DNA of 64,000 bases, from the NCBI GenBank assembly GCA_964016875.1, contig OZ024729.1, positions 20,604,494 through 20,668,493 of the forward strand, in the 5' to 3' direction. Position numbers and translations under genes: made by a program. Origin of the DNA: Fallopia convolvulus (Eukaryota; Streptophyta; Magnoliopsida; Caryophyllales; Polygonaceae). Under the pieces are notes generated by a model. That model did no database searches, had not been told where the DNA came from, and saw nothing but the letters and a program-made list of their open reading frames with translations. Every line of letters starts with the position of its first letter. Within the stretch, counting starts at the first letter, position 1. Positions 21,092-32,167 of this stretch are shown piece by piece.

Positions 21092-23443
21092 ATGGCCACA
21101 CCAGAAGAGATGGCTCTTCAAATGGAAGACCTCCGAAATCAGATGGAGGCGTTGAAGACTGAGAAGGAAGGCGCTGCTGCTGAAGCTGAGCGTCAACGAG
21201 CTGCTAATACTCGTCTACAAGAGGAACTTGATGCCTATCCAAGGAATGCCAAACAGTACATGCATCCAGAACTGAGGGTGCCAGAGTCCCCGATTGTGCT
21301 TCCAGCGATAGAGAAACCCTTTGAGATCAAGTCTCAATTCATATCCTTGATTAAACGGGCTCAGTTTGAAGGGAAACCTACTGAGTTCCCTATGGAGCAT
21401 ATTAGAAACTTTATTGATTTATGTGACACCATAGCTGCTGAAGGTGTCTCACTTGAATATGTTCTGTTAAAAGCTTTTAGGTGGTCCCTTACTGGAAAGG
21501 CCCTGAGCTGGTTGGAGAGCCTACCTTCTAAGTCTATCAGGACTTGGAAAGTTTTGTACGATCAATTTCTGACAAAGTTCTTCCCTCCTGCTAAGACGAC
21601 GGAGTTGAGGAAACGCATCACCTCCTATCAGCAACTGCCTAATGAAACATTCGTTGAAACATGGGAAAGATTTATAGAGATGCTTAGACAATGCCCCACT
21701 CATGGGCAACCTTTATATGTTTTGCAAGAAATCTTTTTCCAGGGTATCAACGCGGAGACCAAGAACCGCATCAACACGCATACAGCGTGCGGTTTTATAG
21801 AGATGAATCTGACGGAGGCATGGGAACTGTTAGATAAGCTTTCCAATTACGATGCCATGTATGGAATCCAGCAGACTCCACAACCTCAGAAACGTCTCTA
21901 CGTACCTAGCCGAGACGAAGTTGACCCGGATGTTAAAAATCAATTCTTGCAAGATGAGGTCAACCGTCTGAAGAAGCAGGTAAGTTTTCTGAAATGCTCT
22001 CAGTCATTGCAAGAATGTGGTTCTTCTGCACATAGTACTTCTGCTTGCACTAATATAGAGCAGGTTAGAGCCGCTGAGACAATAGCTGAGATGAATTATA
22101 TGAGAGGACCATACAGGAACCAGCCTAGCTATAGTGACAGGTCAAACAACTATAAGGAATGGGGCAATCAGAATACCAATCAAAACTATGCAATGCCTCC
22201 ACCAGATAGACGACCTGCACCTTATCGACCTCCAAGCCATCAGGAGCCACCATCATGGGTTCAAGGATTACAGGAAGGCATTAACGGCGTGACCAACAAA
22301 GTTAACGAAGTGACCAACAAGGTTAACGAAGTTCAAGCCAACCTAAACCAACAAAATAAAAGATGGGGAGAGTTCGATATATGGAAGAAGAGTGTTGACT
22401 CCCAACTAGGGAACCTCGCTGCCCAGATTCCGAGACCACAAGGGCAACTCCCGGGCCGCCCCGAGGAGAACCCTAGGGGACAAATAGCAGCGGTGCACCT
22501 TAGGAGCGGGAAGACATTACCAGAGCGAGTCCAAACTGAGGACAAGAAGGAAGAGGACGTCACCAAACAGCTCGTTAACGAGCCAGCGAGAGCAAATAGC
22601 GAGCCCCTATACCAAGGTGATGAGGCTTCAAGGGTTCCTGACGACCCAACCCCAGGTAAGTTTTCTAAACCAAGCCTTCCTCTCAACTCAAGGGTAGTTA
22701 ACGACCCCGTCAGGGTCAGTAACGACCCATCGAGCATACCTTATGACCCCAGTGTCGACCCGGTACTCCCACCTCTCGAGCCCAACTTGGTTCCGAGGAT
22801 GGTGAAATCTCTTCCATTCCCAACTAAGAAATCTATGGACTCTACTGAGAGTAAGTTCAAGCGTTTCGTAAAGATTCTTCAGGGAATTAATATTTCCATC
22901 ACATTCGCTGAGGCCCTAAGCGAAATGCCGGCTTACACAAAGTTTTTGAAAGATATTCTTAGCAGGAAAAGATCCATTACAGAGCTGCAGGATGAATTCA
23001 GATCAATAGCTCTACCGGAAAAGCTAGGAGACCCAGGGAGATTTGCAATAACAATCGGCATAGGCAACCACAAGTTCAAAGCTTTATGTGATCTGGGCGC
23101 CAATGCTAGTTTAGTTCCTCTCTCAATCTGGTCTAAAGCTAATATGGGACCACTAGAGCCGGTAGATATGAACCTGTACATGGCAGATGGATCATGCGTC
23201 AAGGCCCCAGGAGTCGTGGACGACTATCCTATCCAAGTCGGGAAATTCTTTATACCAAATGATTTGATCGTCCTCGATATGCCTGAAGACCCTCATGTCC
23301 CCATAATTCTGGGCAGACCATTTTTAGCCACAGCAGGTGCAAGAGTGGATGTGCGAAAAGGACTCCTCACTTTTGATATTGGAGAGGAACGGGTAGAATT
23401 CAACTTGGATCAAAATGCCAACGACCGAATTGTAGTCGCATAA
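21092..23443 (+). CDS. Gag-protease, element B
   Basis: 783 codons open from ATG 21092. An earlier in-frame ATG at 20996 (the start used in A and C, just after a splice-acceptor-like CTCAG) is followed five codons later by TGA (21011-21013), so the present start is the second Met. Seen: a heptad-rich region at about 1-50; capsid at about 60-270 with FISLIKRAQFEGKPTE, LEYVLLKAFRWSLTGKA, FLTKFFPPAKTTELRKR and LQEIFFQGINAETKNR; a knuckle whose first Cys is Leu (LQECGSSAHSTSAC), so zinc binding is probably lost; a VTNKVNE duplication near 400; the Gag-PR linker with palindromes; and retropepsin with CDLGANASLVPL near residue 666 and PIILGRPFL. Gag forms the particle and the protease matures it. 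Ends at TAA 23441-23443. Confidence 0.9.
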   Translation: MATPEEMALQMEDLRNQMEALKTEKEGAAAEAERQRAANTRLQEELDAYPRNAKQYMHPELRVPESPIVLPAIEKPFEIKSQFISLIKRAQFEGKPTEFPMEHIRNFIDLCDTIAAEGVSLEYVLLKAFRWSLTGKALSWLESLPSKSIRTWKVLYDQFLTKFFPPAKTTELRKRITSYQQLPNETFVETWERFIEMLRQCPTHGQPLYVLQEIFFQGINAETKNRINTHTACGFIEMNLTEAWELLDKLSNYDAMYGIQQTPQPQKRLYVPSRDEVDPDVKNQFLQDEVNRLKKQVSFLKCSQSLQECGSSAHSTSACTNIEQVRAAETIAEMNYMRGPYRNQPSYSDRSNNYKEWGNQNTNQNYAMPPPDRRPAPYRPPSHQEPPSWVQGLQEGINGVTNKVNEVTNKVNEVQANLNQQNKRWGEFDIWKKSVDSQLGNLAAQIPRPQGQLPGRPEENPRGQIAAVHLRSGKTLPERVQTEDKKEEDVTKQLVNEPARANSEPLYQGDEASRVPDDPTPGKFSKPSLPLNSRVVNDPVRVSNDPSSIPYDPSVDPVLPPLEPNLVPRMVKSLPFPTKKSMDSTESKFKRFVKILQGINISITFAEALSEMPAYTKFLKDILSRKRSITELQDEFRSIALPEKLGDPGRFAITIGIGNHKFKALCDLGANASLVPLSIWSKANMGPLEPVDMNLYMADGSCVKAPGVVDDYPIQVGKFFIPNDLIVLDMPEDPHVPIILGRPFLATAGARVDVRKGLLTFDIGEERVEFNLDQNANDRIVVA
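22570..22730. repeat. Palindromic boxes and donor-like CCAGGTAAGT in the Gag-PR linker, element B
   Basis: AGCTCGTTAACGAGCC (22570-22585), GTAGTTAACGACCCC and GGTCAGTAACGACCC (22695-22730) flank CCAGGTAAGT at 22652-22661. The same layout recurs in A and C. Confidence 0.8.
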
Positions 23444-23788
23444 ATCGAGTTGACTCAACCAGAATTCGATTCAGCCACACCTACCGAGCCTCATTGGTCA
23501 ATCACCGAGTCCGACACGCACAAATACAACCAAGGTAAGCACTCTAACTATGAATCTGCTAAAGACGGTCATTCCTTATCTTTTATTCCTACACCATGCC
23601 CCATCATATTCAACCAAGAGGAATCCAAACCACCTTGGTTTTCGGATTTCACTAATTATAATGTAGGAATATCGGGCATACTGATAGAGGAAAAGCGTCC
23701 TAATTTAGCGACTCAGGCACACAGAAACTGCACAGCTAATTGTGGGGGACCTCAAGACTCCAACATAGCCACACAAGAACCACCTTGA
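23444..23788 (+). pseudogene. Remnant of the RNase H-INT spacer fused after protease, element B
   Basis: In frame with Gag-PR after its TAA, this piece ends like the spacer of A: KPPWFSDFTNY here against KAPWFADFSN in A. It marks the deletion joint: protease is followed directly by the segment that in A lies after RNase H, and RT, RNase H and the integrase are gone. A donor-like CAAGGTAAGC lies at 23531. C1 and C2 show the same arrangement. Confidence 0.75.
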
Positions 23789-23832
23789 GTCAAAAGAGTA
23801 CGTCGGGCTGACGACGTTAAAAATAGCGCTTA

Positions 23833-23846
23833 CGGGAGGCAACCCG
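23833..23846 (+). promoter_or_regulatory. Conserved GGGAGGCAACCC hairpin, element B
   Basis: CGGGAGGCAACCCG, 45 bp after the remnant frame, preceded by GACGACGTTAAAAATAGCGC. Confidence 0.75.
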
Positions 23847-24003
23847 ATTTTTAGTATAGAATTAGATTTTTTCTTTTTAGACTCTTTTTCTTAGCTTTCT
23901 TTTGAGTTATTTTTAGTAGTTTTTAGGATAGAAATTAGGATTTAATTTTTAGCTAACAAGATGCAGGAGAAGGGATCGAAAAATCACTCCAAGAGGCTAC
24001 GGT

Positions 24004-24042
24004 GGCTCGTTAACGACCCACCCAGGGTCGTTAACGACCCGG
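24004..24042. repeat. TCGTTAACGA pair upstream of the internal promoter, element B
   Basis: GGCTCGTTAACGACCC and GGGTCGTTAACGACCC lie about 110 bp upstream of the internal TATA box at 24152. Confidence 0.85.
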
Positions 24043-24151
24043 TTCGGACGACCCGATTCGGCAAAACAGGCAGGTAAGTTTTTTTAACCTAATCTATCTT
24101 TTTCACTACCCTAGCCGCCACCCCTCTACCCCTTCCTATCCCTTCCCTCTC

Positions 24152-24402
24152 CTATATAACCCTTCTACCCCTCCCAAATCTCTTTCACTCTCAAATCCTC
24201 TCGAATCAAACTCAACCAAAAACCTTTGAAGACCCCTTCCACCGATCGGAATCCCGCGCCACCATCACCGAGCAACCATCGTTACCAAAGCCCGGAAAGC
24301 CTTCCCTCCACCGTCGAAGATCCGAGGCTTTCGATAGCCCCCACCGAGCTCGTTACTCACCCAATTCCCGATCCCTTGTTCTTCAAATTTCTCGGTTCTC
24401 CG
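24152..24402 (+). promoter_or_regulatory. Internal promoter and first exon of the env-like gene, element B
   Basis: CTATATAACCC at 24152-24162, in a pyrimidine-rich setting, is followed by a leader rich in CTCTCAAATC-type words and a perfect donor GTATGT at 24403. Short frames in the leader look non-coding. A has the same order of signals at 10258 to 10028. Confidence 0.55.
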
Positions 24403-25014
24403 GTATGTTTTCTAAACCCTAACTCGAAATTGCATGATTTATGATTTTTAGGGAAGAAATTTCATGTCTAGGATTGAGTTCATATAGAGGATCGGTGTTC
24501 ATGATTAAATATTGCCCATGGTTGTGATTTTTGCTTCGTATTTCTAGATTTAGAGAGGGATATTCATGTTGGATGTTTCATAGTGAGAAGTTAATTGTGA
24601 AAAGCATGAATTTTTCTTGTTCTAGTATCAAGCTACAAACTTTGCATGTCAAAATTTTGGGCAAAATTTAGCATGTTCGGGTTGGGTAATCAAGCAATTA
24701 TGGGGTGCGTATTTCCGATTTTGTGGCTAGTGAGGAGTATAGAGGATTGCATGCTTGAATTTTGGCTTGATTTTTAAGTAGAGTAAACTCGAAATTCTGC
24801 GATCTGGTTCTCGGCGGGTCGTTAACGAACCTGGGTGGGTCGTTAACAAGCCTGCATAATCTCAAAATTCAACAACCAGTCCAGATTCGTAAACGACCCA
24901 ATTGGGTAGTTAACGAATAATTCCGAGACTATTTCGAGACCAAGTATGGGGTCTCTTGCCTATCTATTTTGAGTAGATCTTATCTTGGAAAAGTTTTTTT
25001 TGATTATTTTGTAG
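24403..25014 (+). other. Predicted 5'UTR intron of the env-like transcript, element B
   Basis: Donor CCG|GTATGTTTTCTAAAC and acceptor ATTATTTTGTAG|ATCTC. The env-like ATG follows at 25020. Palindromes at 24817-24917 lie inside it. Confidence 0.6.
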
Positions 25015-25019
25015 ATCTC

Positions 25020-26850
25020 ATGGCAAGTTCAAGTAGACCCGCTACCCGAGCTCAGAAGAAGAGGAGGAACCAGAGGTTCCCATCTCCACCTCGCATGGAC
25101 AACGTGATTTTGAGTACTCAAGGCCAAGTGCATCGATACCGTGCCATTCTAGAGAAGGACCACAACACTCGTTGGTTCTCGAAGTCTAGTGCTATCAACA
25201 CGGGGATCTACACGGACGTCAAGGAAGCCTTTCTTATCCTTGGTGCATCCCATCTCCTGAAGAAGGAGAATTTACCACACTTTCCGGCCCTCACATCCGA
25301 GTTCTTGGCCACTCTAGAGACGAGCTTCCCGTCGAAGACTTCGGCGGGACGAATCCGGTTTCGGCTCGGTAACGTGAGCCGTGAGTTCACCATGGCAGAG
25401 TTCAACTCTATCCTAGAGCTTCCAAATCCGTCTAGAGACTACAGTTTGAAAGACTACAGAGTGACCAGGACATGGAGCTACATCACGGGGGAAGAACAAT
25501 CCTCCATAGCGGCATTATCTGGGGCAAGCATCATCAACCCCATCTTCAGGATCATTCTCCGAGTCCTAGCCGCTATGTTTAGGCCAAAGAGAGAGATAAA
25601 CAGGCCAACAAGGACGGAAGTTGCTTGTCTCCGCACCATACTTTTCGAGGAGCCCGACCCCTTGAATTTGGGGTACGAATGGCTCTACTACGTCGAGAAA
25701 TCAACCAAGTCCAAGGAGGTTTGGTGTGGCAACTTGGTTAGCCTTTTGCCTAAAAACCTTGGCGTTGACCTCACTCGCTACACACCGGCCCACGCTCAAC
25801 TCCTCAACAAGAGCTATTGGTATAGCTCCGGTATTTTCATCCAAGCCGAAGGAGGATTCAAAGTAAAAGTTCAAGACCGCTTCGTTAGGCCCACCCTCGA
25901 CAAGCTAGAGTTACTCTATGTACCAAATTGATACAAGGCGTGGACGGGGCATGCTTACCCGTTAGAGCCTAAGCCAGAGGATGAGCTATCACTACGGCCG
26001 TGTGAGACAAGATTTGAGCGAGAGGAAGAAGCAATGGAGGAAGATGAAGATGAAGACGAGGATACCGAGGTAATTGGCAACGACACTGAAGAAGCCGACA
26101 CCGAGGGCGGTACTGAGGAGCTAAACCTCGAAGATGAAGACCTCGACACGGAAGTTTTGGGCAGCAACGTCCTCGTTGACGAGCCTACCAGGTTCGTTAA
26201 CGACCATTTCCAGCCTCCTGTGTGAGATGAGATTTGAGCGAGAGGAAGAAGCAATGGAGGAAGATGAAGATGAAGACGAGGATACCGAGGTAATTGGCAA
26301 CGACACTGAAGAAGCCGACACCGAGGGCGGTACTGAGGAGCTAAACCTCGAAGATGAAGACCTCGACACGGAAGTTTTGGGCAGCAACGTCCTCGTTGAC
26401 GAGCCTACCAGGTTCGTTAACGACCATTTCCAGCCTCCTCCCTACATCCCTAACGAGGCACCTAGCTTCGTTAACGAGGCACCGAGAGCTTCTGTCGACC
26501 CAACGCCAGCTCCTACCGACCCTCAGTCCTTTGGACTCATGCCATACAACCCAGTGCTGTACCAAAACCATTTCCAGCCTCACTATCCACCACCCCCTCA
26601 GCCCGAGTACACAGGATCGAGTATGCCACCACCATGGGTCGAGGATCTTTCTGCTCAGATGCAGCAACTTCACCTCCAGCAGGACCATATTCATAGGAGG
26701 ATGGATAGATGGGAGACTGTCTATTCTGCTCGCATGTCGATGGAGGATGAGCGGCATCGCCAGAGGGAGGCGGATGATGCTGAGCGTTGGAGGACGATGT
26801 ACGACTTCATGGGTACTTTTGAGCACTACTTTCCTCCACCGAACCAGTGA
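25020..26850 (+). pseudogene. Athila ORF-1/env-like protein, element B
   Basis: ATG 25020 starts MASSSRPATRAQKKRRNQR, closely matching A. Globular domain words: FPALTSEFLATLETSF, GRIRFRLGNVSREF, AEFNSILELPNPSRD, RPTRTEVACLRTILFEEP. A TGA at 25929-25931, where A has Trp, ends the first frame after 304 codons. The frame would continue into an acidic run, but a 220-bp tandem duplication (26001-26440) shifts it. The last part (to 26850) reads in the new frame with a Pro-rich stretch, QMQQLHLQQDHIHRRMDRWE and DDAERWRTMYDFM, a probable coiled coil. TCGTTAACGA copies lie at 26171-26206, 26391-26426 and 26464-26480. Function of the family is unknown; it occupies the env position. Two lesions suggest it is not made whole. 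Confidence 0.85.
26001..26440 (+). repeat. 220-bp tandem duplication inside the env-like ORF, element B
   Basis: 26001-26220 and 26221-26440 are near-identical. 220 is not a multiple of 3, so the second copy reads in another frame. Each unit ends with a TCGTTAACGA box. Confidence 0.92.
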
Positions 26851-26983
26851 TTCAGCTTGCAGAAGGCGTTTTTCCTTGTTTTCCACTTTTGAGACTTTGT
26901 AAGTTTTGTTTTTCTTTTTCTTATTTTTTTTTATCTTTGTTTGTTTTCTTTTCTATTTCTTTTCCTTCTTCTTATTTTTCTTA

Positions 26984-27019
26984 CAGTGGGGACACTGTAA
27001 TTTTAAGTATGGGGTGGGA
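26984..27019 (+). promoter_or_regulatory. Hairpin plus internal AAGTATGGGG tract, element B
   Basis: CAGTG-GGGA-CACTG is followed seven bases later by AAGTATGGGGTGGGA, about 135 bp after the env-like stop. It resembles the hairpin and polypurine tract next to the 3' LTR. Confidence 0.75.
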
Positions 27020-28450
27020 GAAAGTAGAAAACTTGTTATCTTATGTGTTTATTTGTTTTAAATAGTTTTGTTTCATAAATTGAAAAAAAAAATCGAAAAA
27101 TTGAAAAAAATCGAGAAAAATTTTGAAAAAAAAACAGGAAAAAAGATTTTAGAATTGATAGATATCCTTTTCTTAGGTTCTATGATAGTAATTGCTAGCT
27201 TAATCATATAATTCCTAAGAAAGCATGTCTTTAATAGTATAGCCGGAATCTTCAAACTTGAAATTGTTTTTAGAAGAAGATAGCATTTGATGAAATTGAG
27301 CACATATACTTTATAGCATAAGTGATGCAATCCAACAAAAATATCTACCTAGTGAGTTATTTTTGGCCTTATAGGGAGAACTTTAATAATTCCCTTTTCT
27401 TTTCTTGTGTGATTTACTCTCTATATGTATATTATCTCTTGGAATTGTGATGGTCATCTATTTCTTGAGACTCGTATGGGATTTATAGTTCATTACTTGT
27501 GAAAATCATATGATGGAAAACTTATTTTTATGAGCCCTATTATTCCCTATCTACCTTTACATGATCCTTCTTTTGATAACCAATTCTAGCCTGAAGCTTT
27601 TATTTTTAGCTCCACAAATTTTCCTTAGCCGAGATAAGCTTGACCCTATCCGGGGATTAGGACTTAGATTGGAGAGGTATTTTTGTTGAGTATAAAAAAA
27701 AGGGAGTGACATATATTGTTTGTTATGATTGAGGGATTATTGGGAAGGGTAGATTGGAAGTCTCTTGTTTTACTTGTAATAAGAAAGATCTCTTGATAAG
27801 TAGAAATGCACAAAATAAAGTTGTTGAAAAAAAAAAGAGAAGAAGGAAGTTTGAAGTGCATATGTGTTTATAGATAAAATCAGGGATTCTTTTATTTCTT
27901 ATGAGACTTTCTAGGATATGTTGGGTGAGTGAAATAAGTGTGCATAATGAGAGAGTGTGTTTGGTATTTGTTTTTATGAGTTTTGTTTGTGTGAGTTTTT
28001 AGGAGTCTTTGATTTCCGGATATTATTAGCACCACATAGCCAAATATTTCCACGCCTTATTGTCTTTACCAAGCCCCGTTACAACCCGGCCGAATGGAAG
28101 CTTCTATGAAGTTTTTCATTGAGCCTAAGTTTCTCTTGATGATTTTTGCTTGTTTTGACAAATCTTGGGTGGAGAGTATTGGTGATATAAGTTCCAATTT
28201 CTATGAGTTTTTGTATATTGGATTGAGTTGAGAGATTGAATTCATAAGCCTAAACACATGAGAGTTGAGTGAAACACATTATATCCCTTGTGAGGTTGGA
28301 TTGTATTTTTCTTATGTCTATTTGGTGCATATTTTGTGTAATGACGTTAAGTATCTTTTGCTATATTGTTCTCATGTGTAGATGTTGCTTTTTAGAGGAT
28401 GGCTATTTCTTGATGAGTATGTTTGTTTGGTTTTGGTTAGTGATTAGTGA
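27020..28450 (+). other. Element B 3' noncoding region
   Basis: No gene supported. It contains an A-rich tract (27080-27150) and blocks conserved with X, A, C and partly E: GTGAGTTATTTTTGGCC, CCGGGGATTAGGACTTAG and CAACCCGGCCGAATGGAA (about 28080-28100). Confidence 0.75.
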
Positions 28451-28487
28451 TTGCTTGAGGACAAGCAAGTCTAAGTATGGGGTATTT
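28451..28487 (+). promoter_or_regulatory. Hairpin and polypurine tract, element B
   Basis: TTGCTTGAGGACAAGCAA (7-bp stem, AGGA loop), then AAGTATGGGGTATTT directly before the LTR. Confidence 0.85.
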
Positions 28488-29979
28488 TGATGTTCATGTT
28501 TTTAGTATAGTTTTTAGTAGGTTTTCTTTGTTTATTAGGTTTAGTTTTGATAAGTTTAGGTTTAGTTTGGTATGTTTTTGGATAGTTTTGCATATTTTCA
28601 TAGAAAGTATGGAAGCTACTCTATTTTGTGTATTTTGTAGGTTTTAGCAAGGAAAAGTGCTATATGGAGCTGAAATTGGAGCGCTACTGTGAAAGACAGA
28701 GGAATACAAGTTTTAAGAAGTCAGAGTCAAGGTTTTACGAGTTGAAGTGTAGAAGAAACCAAGTCCAGGTTCGTTAACGAGGCTGTAAGGGCTCGTTAAC
28801 GAGGCTACGTGATAAGGAATTTCGAGGGTTGACTTTGTAACTCACCGATCCTGTGCGGGAAATTATTTCCGTGTCGGTAGAGTATCTTTTTGTGATTTTT
28901 AGGGTTATTATATTATGTATTTTAGGTCTTGTTATCTTCTTAGATTTTGTTTCTATCTTTTTAGGGTTTTATTTCTATCTTTTAGGAAAGTTTTTATCTT
29001 CTAGCCTTATTAGTTTTTAGCCTTTTTAGTATAAATAGCCCTCTTATTTAGCCTAGCAAAGGGGGGAATTTTTTTGGAGGATCGATAGATAGAGAAATCG
29101 AGCATAGAGAGAAGAGGAAGAGCCGAGAGAGCGAGGAGAGGATCGGAGAAGAGTCGTCGGGTCGGTGGACGAGAGTTACCGAGTTCGTTGATCGAGTATT
29201 TCGGTTCGGTATTTGTTTGTTTTCAGGTTTTCTTCTGATTTTCTGTGTAAAACGATATTTGTTATTTAATTTGAGTAGTAATTTATTTTCAATGATTTCT
29301 TTTATTGAGTTTATTTATTTCGTAGTTATGATTAGTGAGTAGTCTTCTTTTCTAGGATCGGGGTTAAGCCCGGCATAGTTGAGCATGTTTAACGAGTGAG
29401 ATTGTGTTGAATGCATTTTATCTATTATTGAGATTGTTTGTTGTGTTTATACCGAGATGAAAGTTGAGGTAATTTGAGTTTTTAACTGGATTGAAAGAGA
29501 AAGTTAGTAACTTGAAGGTTGATATTGTTTGAAAACGAAAGTTTCAAGCTTTAGATCCAAAACAAACAATTAAGTGAGTTAAGTTGCGAAAGTAGGTTAA
29601 TTTGCTTGATGGTTAACGAAAGTTGATAATTCTATCTATTTAAAGGCATGATCTATTCTTCTTACGAGTTTATATGCTTGACTATGTTGTGGTGTCCCTA
29701 GTCCTAGATCTTTGTTTTTATTTGAATTACTTTTAAGTGAATTTCGTTACCGAGTTTGTTTAGGTCGTTAGTTGAGTCCTTTTAGGTATGGTAGTTCGTT
29801 AACGACCCTGACAACGTCGTTAACGAGGCTGCTTGTGTGTGTTTTTGTTTGATTTTGTTTGCTTTTTAGTAGTCGATAAACGAACAACCTTGCTTCCTGT
29901 GGAACGATCCTGACTTCGCTATACTCAGCGGAGTCTTGACTTATAAATTTATTTGTTGTCAAGAAATACCCTCTCAACA
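28488..29979 (+). mobile_element. 3' LTR of element B
   Basis: 1492 bp, TGATGTTCATG ... CCTCTCAACA, followed by TSD CTCAC. Palindromes at 28768-28807 and 29793-29830. Confidence 0.93.
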
Positions 29980-30961
29980 CTCACCAATGCCCTTCCTCCA
30001 CCATGGATGCAAGAAGCACACCTTTGGCCAATCTCCATGGATCACCTCTTCCATGAGAGGTCCATCCATGGAGGTGTGGATCCAAGGTGGGGTCCAATTT
30101 CACTATAAAAAGGGCTAACATTGCAAGGGAGGACTCACACAATCATCCTCTCTTACTCTCTTCACAAGATCCCTCTCAATCAAGAAATTTTCAGCCTAAA
30201 ATCTCCAAAATTCTAGTGCTGAATTTTCATCAAAAACCCACCAAAAACCCTAATTTCTTCCCTCGGGCCGCCGGACCACCCCTCGGCCGTCGCCCCCTTT
30301 CCGCGCGCCACCACTGGACTGCCGCTGAACCGCCGCCGCCCCAATGCCGTGTCGCTGCCGGTGCCGCCCCTTCCTCTTTCTCTTTTCTACTACATTCTGT
30401 TTTATAGAACGTAGAAATAAGAAGAAGGTATAATTTCTTTTTTTTAATTTTGTTTAAAAGCCTTTTAAATACTATTAATAGATTTAATAAATTACTTTGA
30501 TATTTTTAAGATACATATAAAACTAAAGTAGTTAAAAATCATATTTTATAAGATACTTTCCTTGTACATAAATTTAATAAAGCTAACATGCATATGAAGA
30601 TATAAAAGGAAATCTTTTTAGCAAGTCATTAAATAAATTCCAATAAATTATAGGAATCATATAAATGACTTTTAAGCATGAAATTTCTGATTTTAAAAAA
30701 ATGATATTAATAAAACTAGACTCTATTAAAAAGAAATAGAGTAATATAAAAGAAATAGAGTAAGATAAGGGGATTTAATAAAACTAGACTCTATTAAAAA
30801 GAAAATAGACTTGCATGTCTTTTAATTCTATTATAAACTTTGAAATAATATTAGTAAGATATTTTAGGGAGTGTTTTAGGAAATATCGATTGTTAGAAAT
30901 AACGACCCCCTTGTTATCGTTATTCCGATTATTATTTTTGATAGAATTATTTCTAGGCTTG
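29980..30961 (+). mobile_element. Chromovirus 3' LTR, second part
   Basis: Begins with the second TSD copy CTCAC of B. A TATA box CTATAAAAAGGG at 30103-30114 and a CT-rich leader mark the transcription start zone. A GC-rich patch at 30260-30370 follows, then AT-rich DNA. Ends with TSD GCTTG (30957-30961), where array C entered. Confidence 0.8.
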
Positions 30962-32140
30962 TGATGTTCGCCTTTTTAGTCGTGTTTTTAGGGAGTGTTT
31001 TTGTTTGTTTCAGTCTTTTTCTTTAGTTTTGTGTTTTATTTTGAGTCGTTTGTGTAGGTTTTTGTATTTCCTTAAGATATGAAGTCTACATTAGCTTTGG
31101 TGGTGTTTTTATAGGTTTTGGAGCTATTTGAAGCACTTTTTGAAGAAAGGAGGAAAGCACTTAAAGTTAGCACTCAAGAATGAAGTGAAGATGAAGATTA
31201 AGCTTAAGGAATGAAGTCCATAAAGAGGTGAAGAGTCAAGTTCAAGCTAAGAAAGAAGTAAAGAAACTCGTTACAAAGACATAGGAAAAAGAATCGAGTC
31301 AAACCGAGGTGTAACGAACCCGCTAGTGAAGTTTTACTCTCAGTTGTTTGTAGTGCTGAAGGGGGTCGATATCGAGTCTGAAGGGGTCGATACCGAGGCA
31401 CTCAAGGTCGGTAGCGAAGACAGAGTCGGCGCATTAAATGTATTTTTATCCATTCTTTAGATAGTTTTAAGGGATATATCTTTTAGATATATTATTTCCT
31501 TATAGATAGCTTTTAGATAGATTAGTTTCTCTATAAATACTCTTGTCTAGCCTTTGTTTTTCATCACCAATCAATTAACCTAGTTTAGAGGGAGACGAGA
31601 AGGAAGAGAGAAGAGAGACGTGTGGGAGAAAGAGAGTAGAGATTAGAGATTACTTGGAAGACAAGTTCGCTTTGGATTTGCTTATAAGTTTCCTTTTTAT
31701 TAATTTAGATATTTTTAATCATGTTTTGTGAGTAGTTTCTCTCTCTAAGGTTGGGGTTAACCCAACAATAGTTATGTATGCTTGTTTGTGATCATAATTT
31801 GATTGTCTTTATTGCATGATTCTATTCTCTTGTTCTTAATCCTTGAAATGAAAGTTGAAAGGGAATTTCTCATTCATAGTTAAAGCGAAAGCGGAAACTT
31901 TGAATCAGAATAGTTAACCTAGGGTTTCGAAACGAAAGTGGAGAAATCCTAGTTGAAGTAGAAGAGATAGATAGTAAGTTTATGGATAGGACGAACGTTG
32001 ATTGATTTACTTGCTTAGTTGATGACTCTATGTGATAAAAGCATGATCTTTATGTTTCATTAGCGTTTGCATGCATGATTGTTGTTGCGAGGATACCTAA
32101 ATCTTAGATTTTCTCTTTCTCTCGATTAAAACCCTAGCTT
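30962..32140 (+). mobile_element. First LTR of array C, 3' end deleted
   Basis: TGATGTTCGCC start; TATA CTATAAATAC near 31531. Compared with the second LTR it lacks the last part of the LTR, the PBS and the leader. Palindromes at 31361-31420. Confidence 0.88.
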
Positions 32141-32167
32141 TCGTTTGCATGTTTGCATGTTTCATTA
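32141..32167 (+). other. Filler sequence at a deletion joint
   Basis: GTTTGCATG words and TTTCATTAGC replace about 280 bp present in C2. They resemble sequence about 70-90 bp upstream (TTTCATTAGCGTTTGCATG), as expected from templated repair of a break. Confidence 0.65.

Larger units (their letters stand above)
19396..29979 (+). mobile_element. Element B: non-autonomous Athila-like element (Gag-PR and env-like only)
   Basis: 10,584 bp flanked by the TSD CTCAC (19391-19395 and 29980-29984). LTRs at 19396-20940 and 28488-29979. Internal order: Gag-PR (21092-23443), a short remnant of the RNase H-INT spacer, GGGAGGCAACCC hairpin, internal promoter and intron, env-like ORF, hairpin-AAGTATGGGG module, 3' noncoding region, polypurine tract. 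The entire RT-RNase H-INT block is absent. The LTRs differ by a 51-bp tandem duplication and a modest number of single-base changes, so insertion is recent relative to its surroundings. Confidence 0.93.

Noticed and set aside
30087..30407. 106-codon protein in the GC-rich patch
   Set aside because: It lies in the transcription start zone and leader of the chromovirus LTR; composition bias alone keeps it open.
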